DNA from: Acestrorhynchus altus
Taxonomy: Eukaryota > Chordata > Actinopteri > Characiformes > Acestrorhynchidae
NCBI GenBank assembly: GCA_034509495.1
Contig: CM067509.1
Location: forward strand, 4,243,538-4,307,537
Length of the DNA: 64,000 nt
Direction: 5' to 3'
In this document: piece by piece, positions 36,130 to 44,888 of the stretch
Numbering within the stretch: the stretch's first letter is position 1
How the letters are laid out: each line of letters begins with the position of its first letter
Notes under the pieces: generated by a model
What the model was told of the DNA's origin: nothing
Databases searched by the model: none
What the model saw: the letters and a program-made list of their open reading frames with translations, nothing else
Position numbers and translations under genes: made by a program

Positions 36130-36500
36130 CACTAATGGTGCAGACGTACAGCTCTCCTCCCACCTCCGGTCAACAGAACAGAGCGATCAAAACGGACCCC
36201 CCTCTCTGGTTCATTTTCACTCTTGGTGCAGTTCGTTTGGGCAGATGTTAAAACAGTAATTGCACTTGGACGTGGACCAAAAGAACCATACTGGGACCCT
36301 TTTGAGGAGGTGGTTTCAGTATCAGACTGTAGAACAGAATCATCAGAGTCACATGTCTTCTCCACATCCTCACATGATAGGAAACGGTGAAGATAAATGT
36401 AGCACCATCTCCATCCCACTCTGGGTGCATACTACGATCTCCGTCTCTACATCAAACATGGACTATCATGGTGTTTCAAGCCAGGACTCCCAACGTTAAT
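36130..36500 (-). mobile_element. possible DNA transposon end (unclassified)
   Basis: Words such as AACGGACCCCCCTCTCTGG, GCAGTTCGTTTGGGCAGAT, GGACGTGGACCAAAAGAACC and ATACTGGGACCCTTTTGAGG resemble a teleost DNA-transposon end rich in GGACC/GAACC motifs. CACCCCAGAGTGTGTTCAGA near 38.26 kb could belong to the opposite end, making a 2.1-kb element; this link is a guess. Confidence 0.3.
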
Positions 36501-39134
36501 GAAAGGACATTGTCTACACACACATAAGACACGTCATTAAAAAACAGACATAGTCAATACAGTTGTGACATCATTATAGTATAGTAGGTTCAAAGTTCCT
36601 TAATGATGATGATGTTCTTGAGGCTATAGAACACCATAAGCTTGGTCGTATGTGCTACATGACATAGAACTGTCAAACGTGTCCTGTATGACCACTAATA
36701 TGAGCTGGAATCAGCCTTTATAAAGGTTTAATGTCAGTTCTTCGCATAAACAGGGAGCTCTTTATTGTGAAGATGGGCAGGAAGCATCACGGGGATTCGA
36801 CACATGAACCAAGAGTCCAGCCGAACACACATGCTGGCACCTGTCACCGAGTATGCCAGTATCTTAAAGTCTGTGGAGAAGGAAGCTATCACAATGCCTG
36901 CTTTCTTCATCTTCCTGCTGATTGGTGGCTGCATCCCACTTCTGGCACCAACAGTGATGGACTGGTCATCACAGTACGCCACTGTGAGGCTGAAGGGTCC
37001 TGTCGCCAACCCTCCACCCGCCCCAAAATCGATCGAAACAGACATCAAAACGAAACACAGCTGCTAACCCATGAAATAAACCACGAAAACCCCCTTCGAC
37101 CACTACTCTGAGTTCCCCTCAGCGGCCACACTACTATGTAGGAGTCATGCAACCTTACATACACCACCCTTAAAAGCATCCACGTGCTCCGGAAAAGCGG
37201 GCGGAACAAGGCACACCTTGGCGGGTGGCAGTAAAGTCTGCATCTATGCTTTTCCAAGACAACTGGAAGGAGAGCGGCGCGAACAGCCCGGGAGTCTTTC
37301 GGCGCGCCCATCTCACCTAGTCAAGCGGTTCAACTGCGCTTTAGCAGTGTCGCAAGACGTGTGGTCATGCAGCAAACGTGTGTGTTTGTGTTTCTGTGTG
37401 TGTACGGGTGTGTGTGCAAGAACTCACATGGTTGCAGTGTGGTCAACCTTTCCCCAGGTCCTTGATGACTCGTTCTCTCACTTCTCCTTTCCAATAACTC
37501 ACTGATTTACATTGACTTCGTCTGGACTTGACACCCAAGGGGACTGTCACGGGTGGTAATGGCTAACAGAAGTCGTTGGAGGAAGCGGATCGGTAGGTGG
37601 ATGAGCAGATGGACATAAAGAGTAGTCGTTGCGTAATTTTAAGCTTATCTCACAAACCGAATCGGAAGCATGTAAATAAACAGCTACACTTACACAGGGT
37701 ACATTTAAAGTTTGGGTGGGGGTATGGGGGAGGGGGGGGGCTCTATGTGTGCCCTGAGGGCACCAGTGCATGGAAACCTTATTAATTCCCTCTGAAACTG
37801 TGTCTACATGCTTCATTTCCAAGATAATGTACATGGTTTCCAAACATCAGGGAGTCCCTTTAAATATGTGTGAGAATCCCACGTCTTCCGGGAGAGGTGA
37901 GATGCCCGTAACTAGGTAGTGCTATGTAGGTCCAGAAACAGTGAACATATATTATCAGAACTTGTTCACACCTCATCAACTACGAAAAAGACATTGTGCA
38001 GAAGGCAACAAGTTTGTGTTACTTTGAACTGTAAGACTAATTAAATCTTTAAAGTCCTTTTCGACAAGACTATTCACTCGGTGACCGTCTTTGCAACCAT
38101 CACCAGATACTTCCAGTCACCAGATGAAACCAAAAACACTCAAAATATGATGTTTTTTAAAGAGTTGCATCATTTCCCCCCCCCCTACAACTCCACACTC
38201 AAAACTTCAGGACACCTTTAAAAGCACAGTTCCTTTCGGTCCCGTCTCTTGTGCTCAATGCACCCCAGAGTGTGTTCAGACCGCAGAACAGAACGAGAAC
38301 ATGTCAAAATAAATAAATAAACACCACGAGGAATGACGAAGATCACATTTTGGATCAGTTCACGTGCATGTAATTGATCTCTAAATCACATCGACACCCC
38401 ACGTGGTCGCTCGTTTCTCGTGCATTTGTATCTTTACGCAAGAAGGTGCACTTTTGCACCCCGTTCACTCCTACGATGAAAAAATCGGACACTCCCTCAT
38501 CTCACAATCAGACTGACGAATCTGGAGCTGGAACAGAGTCCCAGTCTCCGAAACTGCAGAGTGAGATACTCTTCTAAGAATAATCTTCCACTGTTTCCAG
38601 CCTGGATTCATTCCTATCCACACCACAACCCTGCTGGGAGGACGTGAAGGTGTGTGAGTGTGTGAGGGTCCGTCTGATGTACGATAACGTGCCTGAAAAC
38701 ACTTACATATCGTTTAATGATTATAGCATATATATCATGTTTACACACTTATTATAGGTTAAATAAAACACTGGAATTTAGGATTTCCTACATTGTCCTA
38801 AATATATTTCCTAATTTTTAGGAAATATATGAAAATTAATCATTGCACACATCTTAAGTGGGCTATGACTTTTATACCTAACAGGTATAAAACATGCACA
38901 TATCTGAGAGAACACAATTATCTGATTTCAAAAAGAAATAATACATGTTTAGAAAATAAATATGAAGCTTTAAAAATAAGATTGACATGATGCACTTTAC
39001 AAAACACTCAGACAGCAAATTCTACTTTGTAGCTTTATTTAAACTGGCTCAAATAAGAGCTCTTATATTCCAACAACGATTATACAGCATTCGTCATATC
39101 ACAGCGACCACCCAGACCACTGCCCTTCACGCTT
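36501..39134. other. non-coding, possibly the interior of an unclassified element
   Basis: 36731-37111 is open on both strands (126 and 104 codons) but neither product resembles a known family. 37200-37330 is CpG-richer. No supported gene. Confidence 0.3.
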
Positions 39135-39457
39135 GTTGGGACTTTTTCAGCTGTTAAGATCCATAACTCAGGATAAGAGTAACTTACAGACCTGATACAC
39201 ATTCCATTACAAACTACAAGGTTTAAACCAATAAATCATTGTGTGATGAATTATCAGTGAGTAATCCAGCTCCGACAAGTCACTCCTTTCCAACTAAAAT
39301 ACCAAAGGAGCTTCCAGTGTGGGTTTACTGCTCTGTCCACGTGAACATGATCAACCTGCACACAGACTCTGACTGATCAGAGAGGGGGGGGCGGGGCTAA
39401 TTTCTTCACTGAACCAGATATTGGGCTATAGAGAAAACAATATGGGAGGGGCTGTTT

Positions 39458-39494
<37 letters not shown>

Positions 39495-39720
39495 TCAGAC
39501 ATTTGAACATATCTAAATTTCAAAACAAAAATCCTGAAAATGGATAACAATTATGCATACGTAAATAACAAAAATGGAAAATTAAGGATATTCAGCATGT
39601 TGGTTTATTTTTTATTATATGGTTATATATAGTAATTATTCTAATTATCCTTCTATCTAATCATTACAATTAACATTTTCAGCTCAAAAACACTCTGGAT
39701 GATCAATTTCACTGTAAAAT
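39135..39720 (-). repeat. dispersed repeat DR1, copy 6 (reverse)
   Basis: CCATAACTCAGGATAAGAGT, TTACAGACCTGATACACATT, AGTAATCCAGCTCCGACAAG, CAAAGGAGCTTCCAGTGTGG, TTTACTGCTCTGTCCACGTG, ATCAACCTGCACACAGACTC, GGGGCGGGGCTAATTTCTTC and GATATTGGGCTATAGAGAAA run in the reverse order of the forward copies. The CT microsatellite at 39459-39492 grew from the CTCTTTCTT part of the element. Confidence 0.7.
39459..39492. repeat. (CT)17 microsatellite inside DR1 copy 6
   Basis: Perfect CT run at the place where other copies read CTCTCTTTCTTTGCTC. Confidence 0.95.
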
Positions 39721-40768
39721 ATTTTATTATTATACATTTATAATAATAAAAAGAAGAAATCTTAAAAGAAGACATACTTCTTAAAGGTGACTGTTAATTA
39801 TTAGTGAATAAAAGTATGTCAAACTATGAAAAAACAAATCACTTGATAATGATAATGTTAAATGCTGTTTAACATTTCTAAAATAAGAGCTGTTTTACTG
39901 TTTGCTTTGAGATTTCACAGTGATTGAAAGGACAGAGAGTATATAATTATCTGTCCATCGTAAGAAGAAAGCTCAAAGACATTTCCTGACCAGTTGTGCA
40001 TTTTTTCAACACAAGGTCCATAAATGGGCAATAATAGTTTATGTCATTTTAATTTGACTGCTGTTTATCCATTACAACAAGGTTAATTCTGGTACTGTAC
40101 CTTTAAGGCTGAAATATGTAAATGACCTCTGTTCTGACTGGCTGTCCTTGTTGGATATTCTCATTCAGAAAGCAGACTGGTCAGAGACACATCTCATAAC
40201 CTTACAGTCTGGGTGTGAGAGGAAAAACTCTAGCTTTTATGATAAAATGATAGATATACAGAATGTAAATATAATATTTTGGGAAAAAGGCTGTTTTCCC
40301 AGCTCAGTTGTCCTGTGTGTCATTCATGAGCCGGGACCTGAACAGTGTGAAACTTGATCTATGTCATATTCTACACCAATATAAAAAGCATATATTCAGT
40401 TGTGTATGATAGAGGTCATAAGAATCTGTGAGTCCAGGCTGGTGAACTGAATGTATGCAGTTTCATTGCTGGACTATATGAGCAATAACACGAGGGGGAG
40501 GAGAGAAGTGCCCCGAGTCAAAGTGAATGCCTAATGTATGCACCGTTTGAGTTGAGCCAGTATGAGCCCGAACACAATGGCACACACAAAAGGCCAAGTG
40601 TGTGTGGAAGCCTGTCCTTTACTGCTCAGAGAATGAAGCGGGTCATGGTCCCACCACCAAAATCCACACCCATACATTCCTAGGTGAGGCTTTCATTCAC
40701 CCTCTACTGTAATCCAATTTCATGCCATACTCAACAGCTCTCAAGAAAAACACACACTGACACAGGGG
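39721..40768. other. non-coding, nothing recognised
   Basis: AT-rich to 40.1 kb; no supported gene or named repeat. Confidence 0.4.
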
Positions 40769-40796
40769 CACACACACACACGCACACGCACGCATG

Positions 40797-40852
<56 letters not shown>
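40769..40852. repeat. (CA)n/(CGCA)n microsatellite
   Basis: CA repeats with CG and CATG interruptions in the first third, then pure CA. Confidence 0.95.
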
Positions 40853-40853
<1 letters not shown>

Positions 40854-40904
40854 CAATTAGAAACCTGGTGAAAAAAAGTAGTGTATGAAAATATCTCATC
40901 TAAT

Positions 40905-40980
40905 TATTATATAATAATATAATATAATGTAATATAATGTAATATAATATAATATAATAATTAATAAAATATAATATAAT
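40905..40980. repeat. ATAATAT low-complexity repeat
   Basis: Irregular tandem array of TAATATAATG-like 5 to 10-base units. Confidence 0.8.
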
Positions 40981-41515
40981 GTTATTACTTTTGTATTATA
41001 TAATGAATGAGTGATATGTTACAGCAGGGATGTGTTTGGATGCAGTTTGAGGGTCTTAAATAAACCTATTAAAGCAATTCAAGTCATTTAAGGGGTCAGT
41101 AAGTGATCAGAAACAAGGAAACAAGCAGCCAATCAGAGAGCAAGCATTAATGAGAGGGCGGGGCAAATGATACAGTACAAAGAGGAGGGGGTGAAATAAA
41201 TGAATGAAGAAATGTGATGACACCATCTATCCATTAAAAAAGGCATCTGTTACAATAAACACATTAAAATGGGAGACAGAAAAAAAAGCACCAGTCAGGA
41301 AACAAAACCCACACTTTCTAAAGGTGTGTTAAATAAAAGTCAAACATAAATCTGATAATAAATGATTAAAAAACACATTAAAAAAATTCCATCCAATGAT
41401 AAAAATCACGGAAAGTATTTAATCACAGTCCTTCACCAGTAAAACCAGTGCCTTTAACACAGAGGCATGAGGGAATGAGGGCTGAGGCACAGGTGAGTTA
41501 CCTGTCAGAGTAAAA

Positions 41516-41519
<4 letters not shown>

Positions 41520-41564
<45 letters not shown>

Positions 41565-41580
41565 ACACACACACACACAC
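41520..41580. repeat. (CA)n microsatellite
   Basis: CA run with one CC interruption, marking the upstream edge of the zeb2 CpG-rich region. Confidence 0.95.
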
Positions 41581-41685
41581 GTGCGCCCCGTCCGGTGCAA
41601 TCTCTCTCTATTTCTGTACCTCCGCGTGAAGATAGGTGGCGCGTGACGCAGAGCCTAAAGTAACGAGAGAAGGAAAGAAAAAGAA

Positions 41686-41688
41686 AGA

Positions 41689-41734
<46 letters not shown>

Positions 41735-41784
41735 GATGATGATGATGATGTGGTAGAGACGCAGCGCGTGTCCAGGTACTCTTG

Positions 41785-41822
<38 letters not shown>

Positions 41823-41831
41823 CAGAGAGAG

Positions 41832-41878
<47 letters not shown>
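41686..41878. repeat. GA, GAT, GT and GA microsatellite block
   Basis: A (GA)n tract runs into (GAT)7, then after about 35 unique bases a (GT)n tract runs directly into a second long (GA)n tract. Mirror-symmetric purine tracts can form triplex DNA and GT tracts can form Z-DNA. Confidence 0.9.
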
Positions 41879-41967
41879 AACCTGTCCTGCAGGAATAACG
41901 GCCCCTCGTGCGCACTCAGCTCTGTTGCCCTCTGCAGGGGCAGATTCCTCCCTCAGTCCTGGTAGAG

Positions 41968-41973
41968 GTGAGT
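41968..41973 (+). promoter_or_regulatory. candidate 5' splice site of an untranslated zeb2 exon
   Basis: GTAGAG precedes GTGAGT, a strong donor consensus on the gene strand, inside the CpG-rich 5' region. It would join to the CT-tract acceptor just upstream of the ATG exon. No transcript evidence is available here. Confidence 0.3.
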
Positions 41974-42061
41974 CTCTCTCTCTCTCTCTCCGCCCCCCCG
42001 TCTATCCTCCAGCCCCCCCCCCATCTCTGCTCGTCTGTCGGGTCTGGCGCGCGCTGCTCAG

Positions 42062-42067
42062 GTGAGT
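42062..42067 (+). promoter_or_regulatory. second candidate 5' splice site (CAG|GTGAGT)
   Basis: CTCAG followed by GTGAGT is a full-consensus donor and is the better of the two in this region. It would give an intron of about 1.17 kb to the CT-tract acceptor. The same bases form a CAGGTG ZEB-type E-box, so the motif may be a binding site and not a splice site. Confidence 0.35.
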
Positions 42068-42214
42068 GGTCAGGTGATACAGGTGCGCTCTTACCTGTGC
42101 TGCTGCTGCTGCTGATGCTGCGCGCGCCCTTACACCACAGTGAGCGCGGGCGCGCACACGAGCGCGAGCGCACACAGATGCGGCGGATCTGCAGCAGCCT
42201 TTTTGGATTCACTT

Positions 42215-42280
42215 CGCGCGCGCGCACACACACACACACACACGCACGCACGCACGCACGCACACACACACGCGCGCGCA
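42215..42280. repeat. CG/CA/CGCA compound microsatellite
   Basis: Alternating purine-pyrimidine tract: CG repeats, CA repeats, a CGCA tetramer array, CA repeats and CG repeats again. Its symmetric layout gives high Z-DNA potential. Confidence 0.85.
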
Positions 42281-42605
42281 TGTTTTAAAACACACAGGAG
42301 GCAGAAACACTCTTCATTCGTTCACTCTGTTTATTTGTGAGTGTTTTTGTTGTTTATTTCCGCGCCTTGTTGTTATTGTTTTTATTTTCAGGCGCCGATG
42401 TGACAATAATTATTATTCATTAGTTTATTTGTTTTGATGGAAACGAAACGAATCACTTAAACGGGTTTAAATTTAAACTTAAATTAAGTGATTTTAAACA
42501 CCTTATTAATTAATATTATTATTATTATTATTATTGATAAAATTATCATTAATATTATTATTGATACAATTATCATTAATATTACTATTCATTCAAACAG
42601 TCTGA

Positions 42606-42607
<2 letters not shown>

Positions 42608-42656
<49 letters not shown>

Positions 42657-42659
42657 TGT
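42608..42659. repeat. (GT)n microsatellite
   Basis: About 25 GT units with one interruption (GTATGT) near the end, upstream of the zeb2 ATG exon. Confidence 0.95.
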
Positions 42660-42784
42660 CCTCGCGCACCTCATTTTCTTTTTACTATTAAACCACATTT
42701 TTTATACTTTTATTTGAGAGGTTTTTCCTCCAAACGGGACAAAAATGTGGACCTTAAAGGACTGCAAAAGAAACCAACAAAAAC

Positions 42785-42940
42785 AAGTTAAAATCGAATT
42801 AAAACCGAGTTAAAACGAGTTAGAAAATAGAATTAAAGTCGACTTAATCGAGTTGAAAACGAATGGTAAATGACTTTTAAAATGAATTAAAATCAAATTA
42901 AACACGAATTAAAATCGAGTTAAAGTCCAGTTTTAAGTTA
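42785..42940. repeat. degenerate 10-12 bp tandem repeat with phased A-tracts
   Basis: About 14 imperfect units of the form AATTAAAATCG / AGTTAAAACG follow each other at roughly one helical turn. A-tracts repeated in phase with the helix are known to bend DNA. The array sits about 0.3 kb before the CT-tract acceptor. Unit boundaries are approximate. Confidence 0.6.
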
Positions 42941-43178
42941 TAGTGGTATTTGTCTGTGTGGGGGGGACACCGTGGACAGTTTTTAGGTTGGTGTGGACAC
43001 AGACCGACCCCAAAAAACAAAGCAGAGATAAAAACCCATCCGAACCGGAGCGAAAGCGAATTTAATCCGAATTAAAGCGCGCAGCAGGACAGCAGGACAG
43101 GCCGAGGAGTTCCTGATCACTGCTCAGTGTTTATATGGACTGTAATGGTAACAGAGACCCTCTCCTCTGACTTTCCTC

Positions 43179-43185
<7 letters not shown>

Positions 43186-43228
<43 letters not shown>
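43186..43228 (+). promoter_or_regulatory. CT microsatellite serving as a putative 3' splice site
   Basis: A perfect (CT)n run of about 40 bases ends directly in CAG followed by AGTGAG. This is a near-ideal polypyrimidine tract plus AG acceptor placed 274 bases upstream of the zeb2 ATG. It is the most plausible acceptor for splicing from an upstream untranslated exon. Microsatellites change length quickly, so tract strength would vary between individuals. A chance CAG at the end of a CT repeat is the alternative. Confidence 0.45.
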
Positions 43229-43327
43229 AGTGAGCGTGTGTGTGTGATCAGATCACCCCGACTGTCCGATCAGAGTCACTTCAGAAAGCGACCTGCGCGC
43301 GTCACGCCACCACTGCCTCCCTGCCTC

Positions 43328-43331
<4 letters not shown>

Positions 43332-43389
<58 letters not shown>
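43332..43389. repeat. (GA)29 microsatellite in the zeb2 5' exon
   Basis: An uninterrupted GA run on the gene strand. Together with the CT run 100 bases upstream it could pair as a long RNA or DNA hairpin (CT tract against GA tract) enclosing the acceptor. Confidence 0.9.
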
Positions 43390-43390
<1 letters not shown>

Positions 43391-43466
43391 CTGGATTAGA
43401 CCGAACTTCAGCTGGACTTCTCACACTTCCATCTCCTCTGTCCTGCGCGGGCCGGTCCGGAGCCCC

Positions 43467-43484
43467 ATGCGGACCTCGCTCTGA
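43467..43484 (+). promoter_or_regulatory. short upstream ORF (five codons) before zeb2 ATG
   Basis: ATG CGG ACC TCG CTC TGA reads as a five-codon uORF ending 18 bases before the main ATG. The uATG is preceded by CCCC (C at -3, C at +4), a poor context, so most ribosomes would be expected to scan past it. It may modestly limit use of the first zeb2 Met. Seen directly; regulatory effect inferred. Confidence 0.5.
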
Positions 43485-43502
43485 GATCAGCCCGCTTTAT
43501 CA

Positions 43503-43575
43503 ATGAAGCAGGACGGCATGGCCGAGGGTCCCCGCTGCAAACGGCGAAAACAAGCCCACCCGAGGAGGAAGAGCG
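43503..43575 (+). CDS. zeb2: zeb2, first coding exon (codons 1-24 plus one base)
   Basis: First coding exon of the ZEB2/SIP1 transcriptional repressor, a nuclear two-handed C2H2 zinc-finger protein that binds paired CACCT/CAGGTG sites and acts in neural crest development and epithelial-mesenchymal transition. The 24 encoded residues start MKQDGMAEGP, continue RCKRRKQAHPRR and end KS; the last base begins a split codon before GTAAG. Human ZEB2 has the same MKQxxMA start, the same RRKQ block and a phase-1 junction after residue 24. ZEB1 starts at the internal Met, so the MKQ extension favours zeb2 over zeb1. RRKQ (residues 14-17) is the NuRD-interaction motif shared with SALL and FOG proteins. 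By eye there are five substitutions against human (positions 4, 5, 8, 19, 24), including Asn19 to His inside the motif region. The zinc-finger and homeodomain exons lie outside the window. Which fish zeb2 paralogue this is cannot be told. Confidence 0.88.
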
Positions 43576-43581
43576 GTAAGA
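43576..43581 (+). other. zeb2: 5' splice site of the zeb2 first coding exon
   Basis: The exon ends GAGCG and the intron begins GTAAGA, a good donor. The phase (one base of the next codon) equals that of mammalian ZEB2 at this junction, which is strong support that the ORF is a real exon and not a chance reading frame. Confidence 0.85.
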
Positions 43582-43656
43582 CCCCCGTCCCAGCCCTCAG
43601 CCGCGTCTCTGACCGGCAACTTACAGCAGCACCAAACCGTTATGTGTGTGTGCGCG

Positions 43657-43659
<3 letters not shown>

Positions 43660-43703
<44 letters not shown>
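43660..43703. repeat. GT then GA microsatellite
   Basis: A (GT)n run joins a (GA)n run about 85 bases after the zeb2 donor; it opens the first unit of the nested duplication. Confidence 0.9.
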
Positions 43704-43825
43704 CAGAGCACTGCTCTCTGTTTTAAACATTTCACAGCCTTTAAAAGTCAAACGTCTGTTGTTCTAACATTTATGTTCATGTTCTGAGCTCTCAGGAAGA
43801 GTACCGAGTTTTATATTGTTTACTG

Positions 43826-44055
43826 GAAGGTCATACTGGTGTGGATAAAGGTTGTACTGGTGTAAAAATGAGTTATAGTGGTGTGGAAAAGGGTTGTACT
43901 GGTGTAAAAATGGGTTATAGTGGTGTACAAAAAGGTTATACTGGTGTACAAAAAGGTTATTCAGGTGTACAAAAGGGTTATACTGCTGTACAAAAGGGTT
44001 ATACTGGTGTAAAATGGGTTATACCGGTGTGTAAATAGGCTATACTGGTAGATTG
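43826..44055. repeat. ACTGGTGT minisatellite, about 20-bp unit
   Basis: About eleven units of the type GGTTATACTGGTGTAAAAAT vary between TACAAAAG and GTAAAAAT endings. In frame on the + strand they read as a GYTGVQK-type peptide repeat, which is a by-product of the repeat and not a gene. Shorter traces lie in the next three duplicated units. Confidence 0.85.
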
Positions 44056-44185
44056 TGTTGGTTTCACTCTGTAACTGAGCTGTACTGGGGTCTGTCCAAC
44101 TGTAAAGTTAATGTTAGTTGATATTAATGAAACTGTTAGAATAGCTTTAATCATAGACTTTCTGACGGGTAAACAGACTAATAAA

Positions 44186-44187
<2 letters not shown>

Positions 44188-44245
<58 letters not shown>
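44188..44245. repeat. (GT)29 microsatellite
   Basis: Uninterrupted GT run that opens the second unit of the intronic duplication. Confidence 0.95.
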
Positions 44246-44246
<1 letters not shown>

Positions 44247-44504
44247 CTAGACATTTTACAGCCTTTTTCCAGCTTTTCAAAGTCACGTTTCTGTTATTTT
44301 AATATAGATATTAATGTTTTGAGATCTCAGGAGGGTTTAGGCAGCTGTCCTGTTTACAGGAAGGTTATACTGGTGTGGAAAAGGGTTGTACTGGTGTGAA
44401 AATGGGCTATACTGGTAGATCGTGTGAGTTTAACAGGTGATTTCGGACTGATTCACGTATGATAGTTATACGAAGGTCTCAAGCTGTGCTGGTGGCCTAA
44501 TAGG

Positions 44505-44506
<2 letters not shown>

Positions 44507-44556
<50 letters not shown>

Positions 44557-44565
44557 GTGTGCGTG
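44507..44565. repeat. (GT)n microsatellite with GC interruptions
   Basis: GT run with two GCGT steps at its 3' side, opening the third unit of the duplication. Confidence 0.9.
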
Positions 44566-44854
44566 AGCACATTTTGTGTTCTAGACATTTTACAGCTTTT
44601 AAAAGTCAAAGTTCTGTTATTTTAATATTTATGTTTATGTTCTGAGCTCTCAGGAAGAATATGGGGATATATCTTGTTTACTGGAAGGTGGTACTGGTGT
44701 GTAAATGGGTTGTACTGGTAGACTGTCGGCTTCACACTATAAATGAGCTCTCCTGGGGACGTCCAACTGTAAAGTTAACGTTAGTTAATATTAATCACAC
44801 TGTTAGAATCGCTTTTAATCATAGAGTTTTAAAAAGAGTAAACAGACTAATAGG

Positions 44855-44856
<2 letters not shown>

Positions 44857-44886
<30 letters not shown>
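44857..44886. repeat. (GT)15 microsatellite
   Basis: Shorter GT run opening the fourth unit of the duplication. Confidence 0.9.

Positions 44887-44888
<2 letters not shown>

Larger units (their letters stand above)
41490..42097. promoter_or_regulatory. cluster of ZEB-type E-boxes upstream of zeb2
   Basis: CAGGTG occurs at 41490, 42059, 42071 and 42080, and its partner TACCTG (CAGGTA on the other strand) at 41499 and 42092. Two inverted pairs result: CAGGTG-AGT-TACCTG near 41.49 kb, and three direct boxes facing one inverted box within 39 bases near 42.08 kb. ZEB proteins are known to bind CAGGTG/CAGGTA, often in pairs, so negative autoregulation is possible. Some boxes overlap donor-like GTGAGT, so either reading could be right. 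Confidence 0.35.
41580..43185 (+). promoter_or_regulatory. probable zeb2 promoter / CpG-rich 5' region
   Basis: Base use changes sharply here from AT-rich desert to CpG-rich sequence (runs such as GCGCGCGC at 41.58-42.28 kb and 43.07-43.31 kb), as expected of a CpG-island promoter of a developmental gene. I see no convincing TATA box. The region is crowded with GA, GAT, GT, CA/CG and CT microsatellites. Human ZEB2 has an antisense transcript from this side of the gene; whether one exists here cannot be seen. Confidence 0.45.
43229..43502 (+). other. zeb2: zeb2 5' untranslated part of the ATG exon (probable)
   Basis: This stretch joins the best acceptor upstream (CAG at 43226-43228) to the start codon. 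It contains a long GA microsatellite (43332-43389), a GC-rich segment, and one short upstream ORF. The exon start is inferred from the acceptor only; a transcription start inside the stretch would make it shorter. Mammalian ZEB2 also has untranslated exons upstream of the ATG exon, and several alternative 5' untranslated exons are known for the mouse gene. Confidence 0.5.

Noticed and set aside
36731..37111. 126-codon + frame with a 104-codon frame opposite
   Set aside because: Neither product is recognisable; the segment may be the interior of an unclassified transposon but no transposase motif was found.
43240..43506. Open frame through the zeb2 5' exon ending in the main start codon
   Set aside because: It begins at GTG and runs through the GA repeat; no ATG is available, so translation is unlikely.
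43841..44038. Peptide-repeat frame (GYTGVQKGYTGVQK type) next to the zeb2 exon
   Set aside because: It is the translation of the 20-base minisatellite; 20-base variants break the frame elsewhere, and it lies in the intron.
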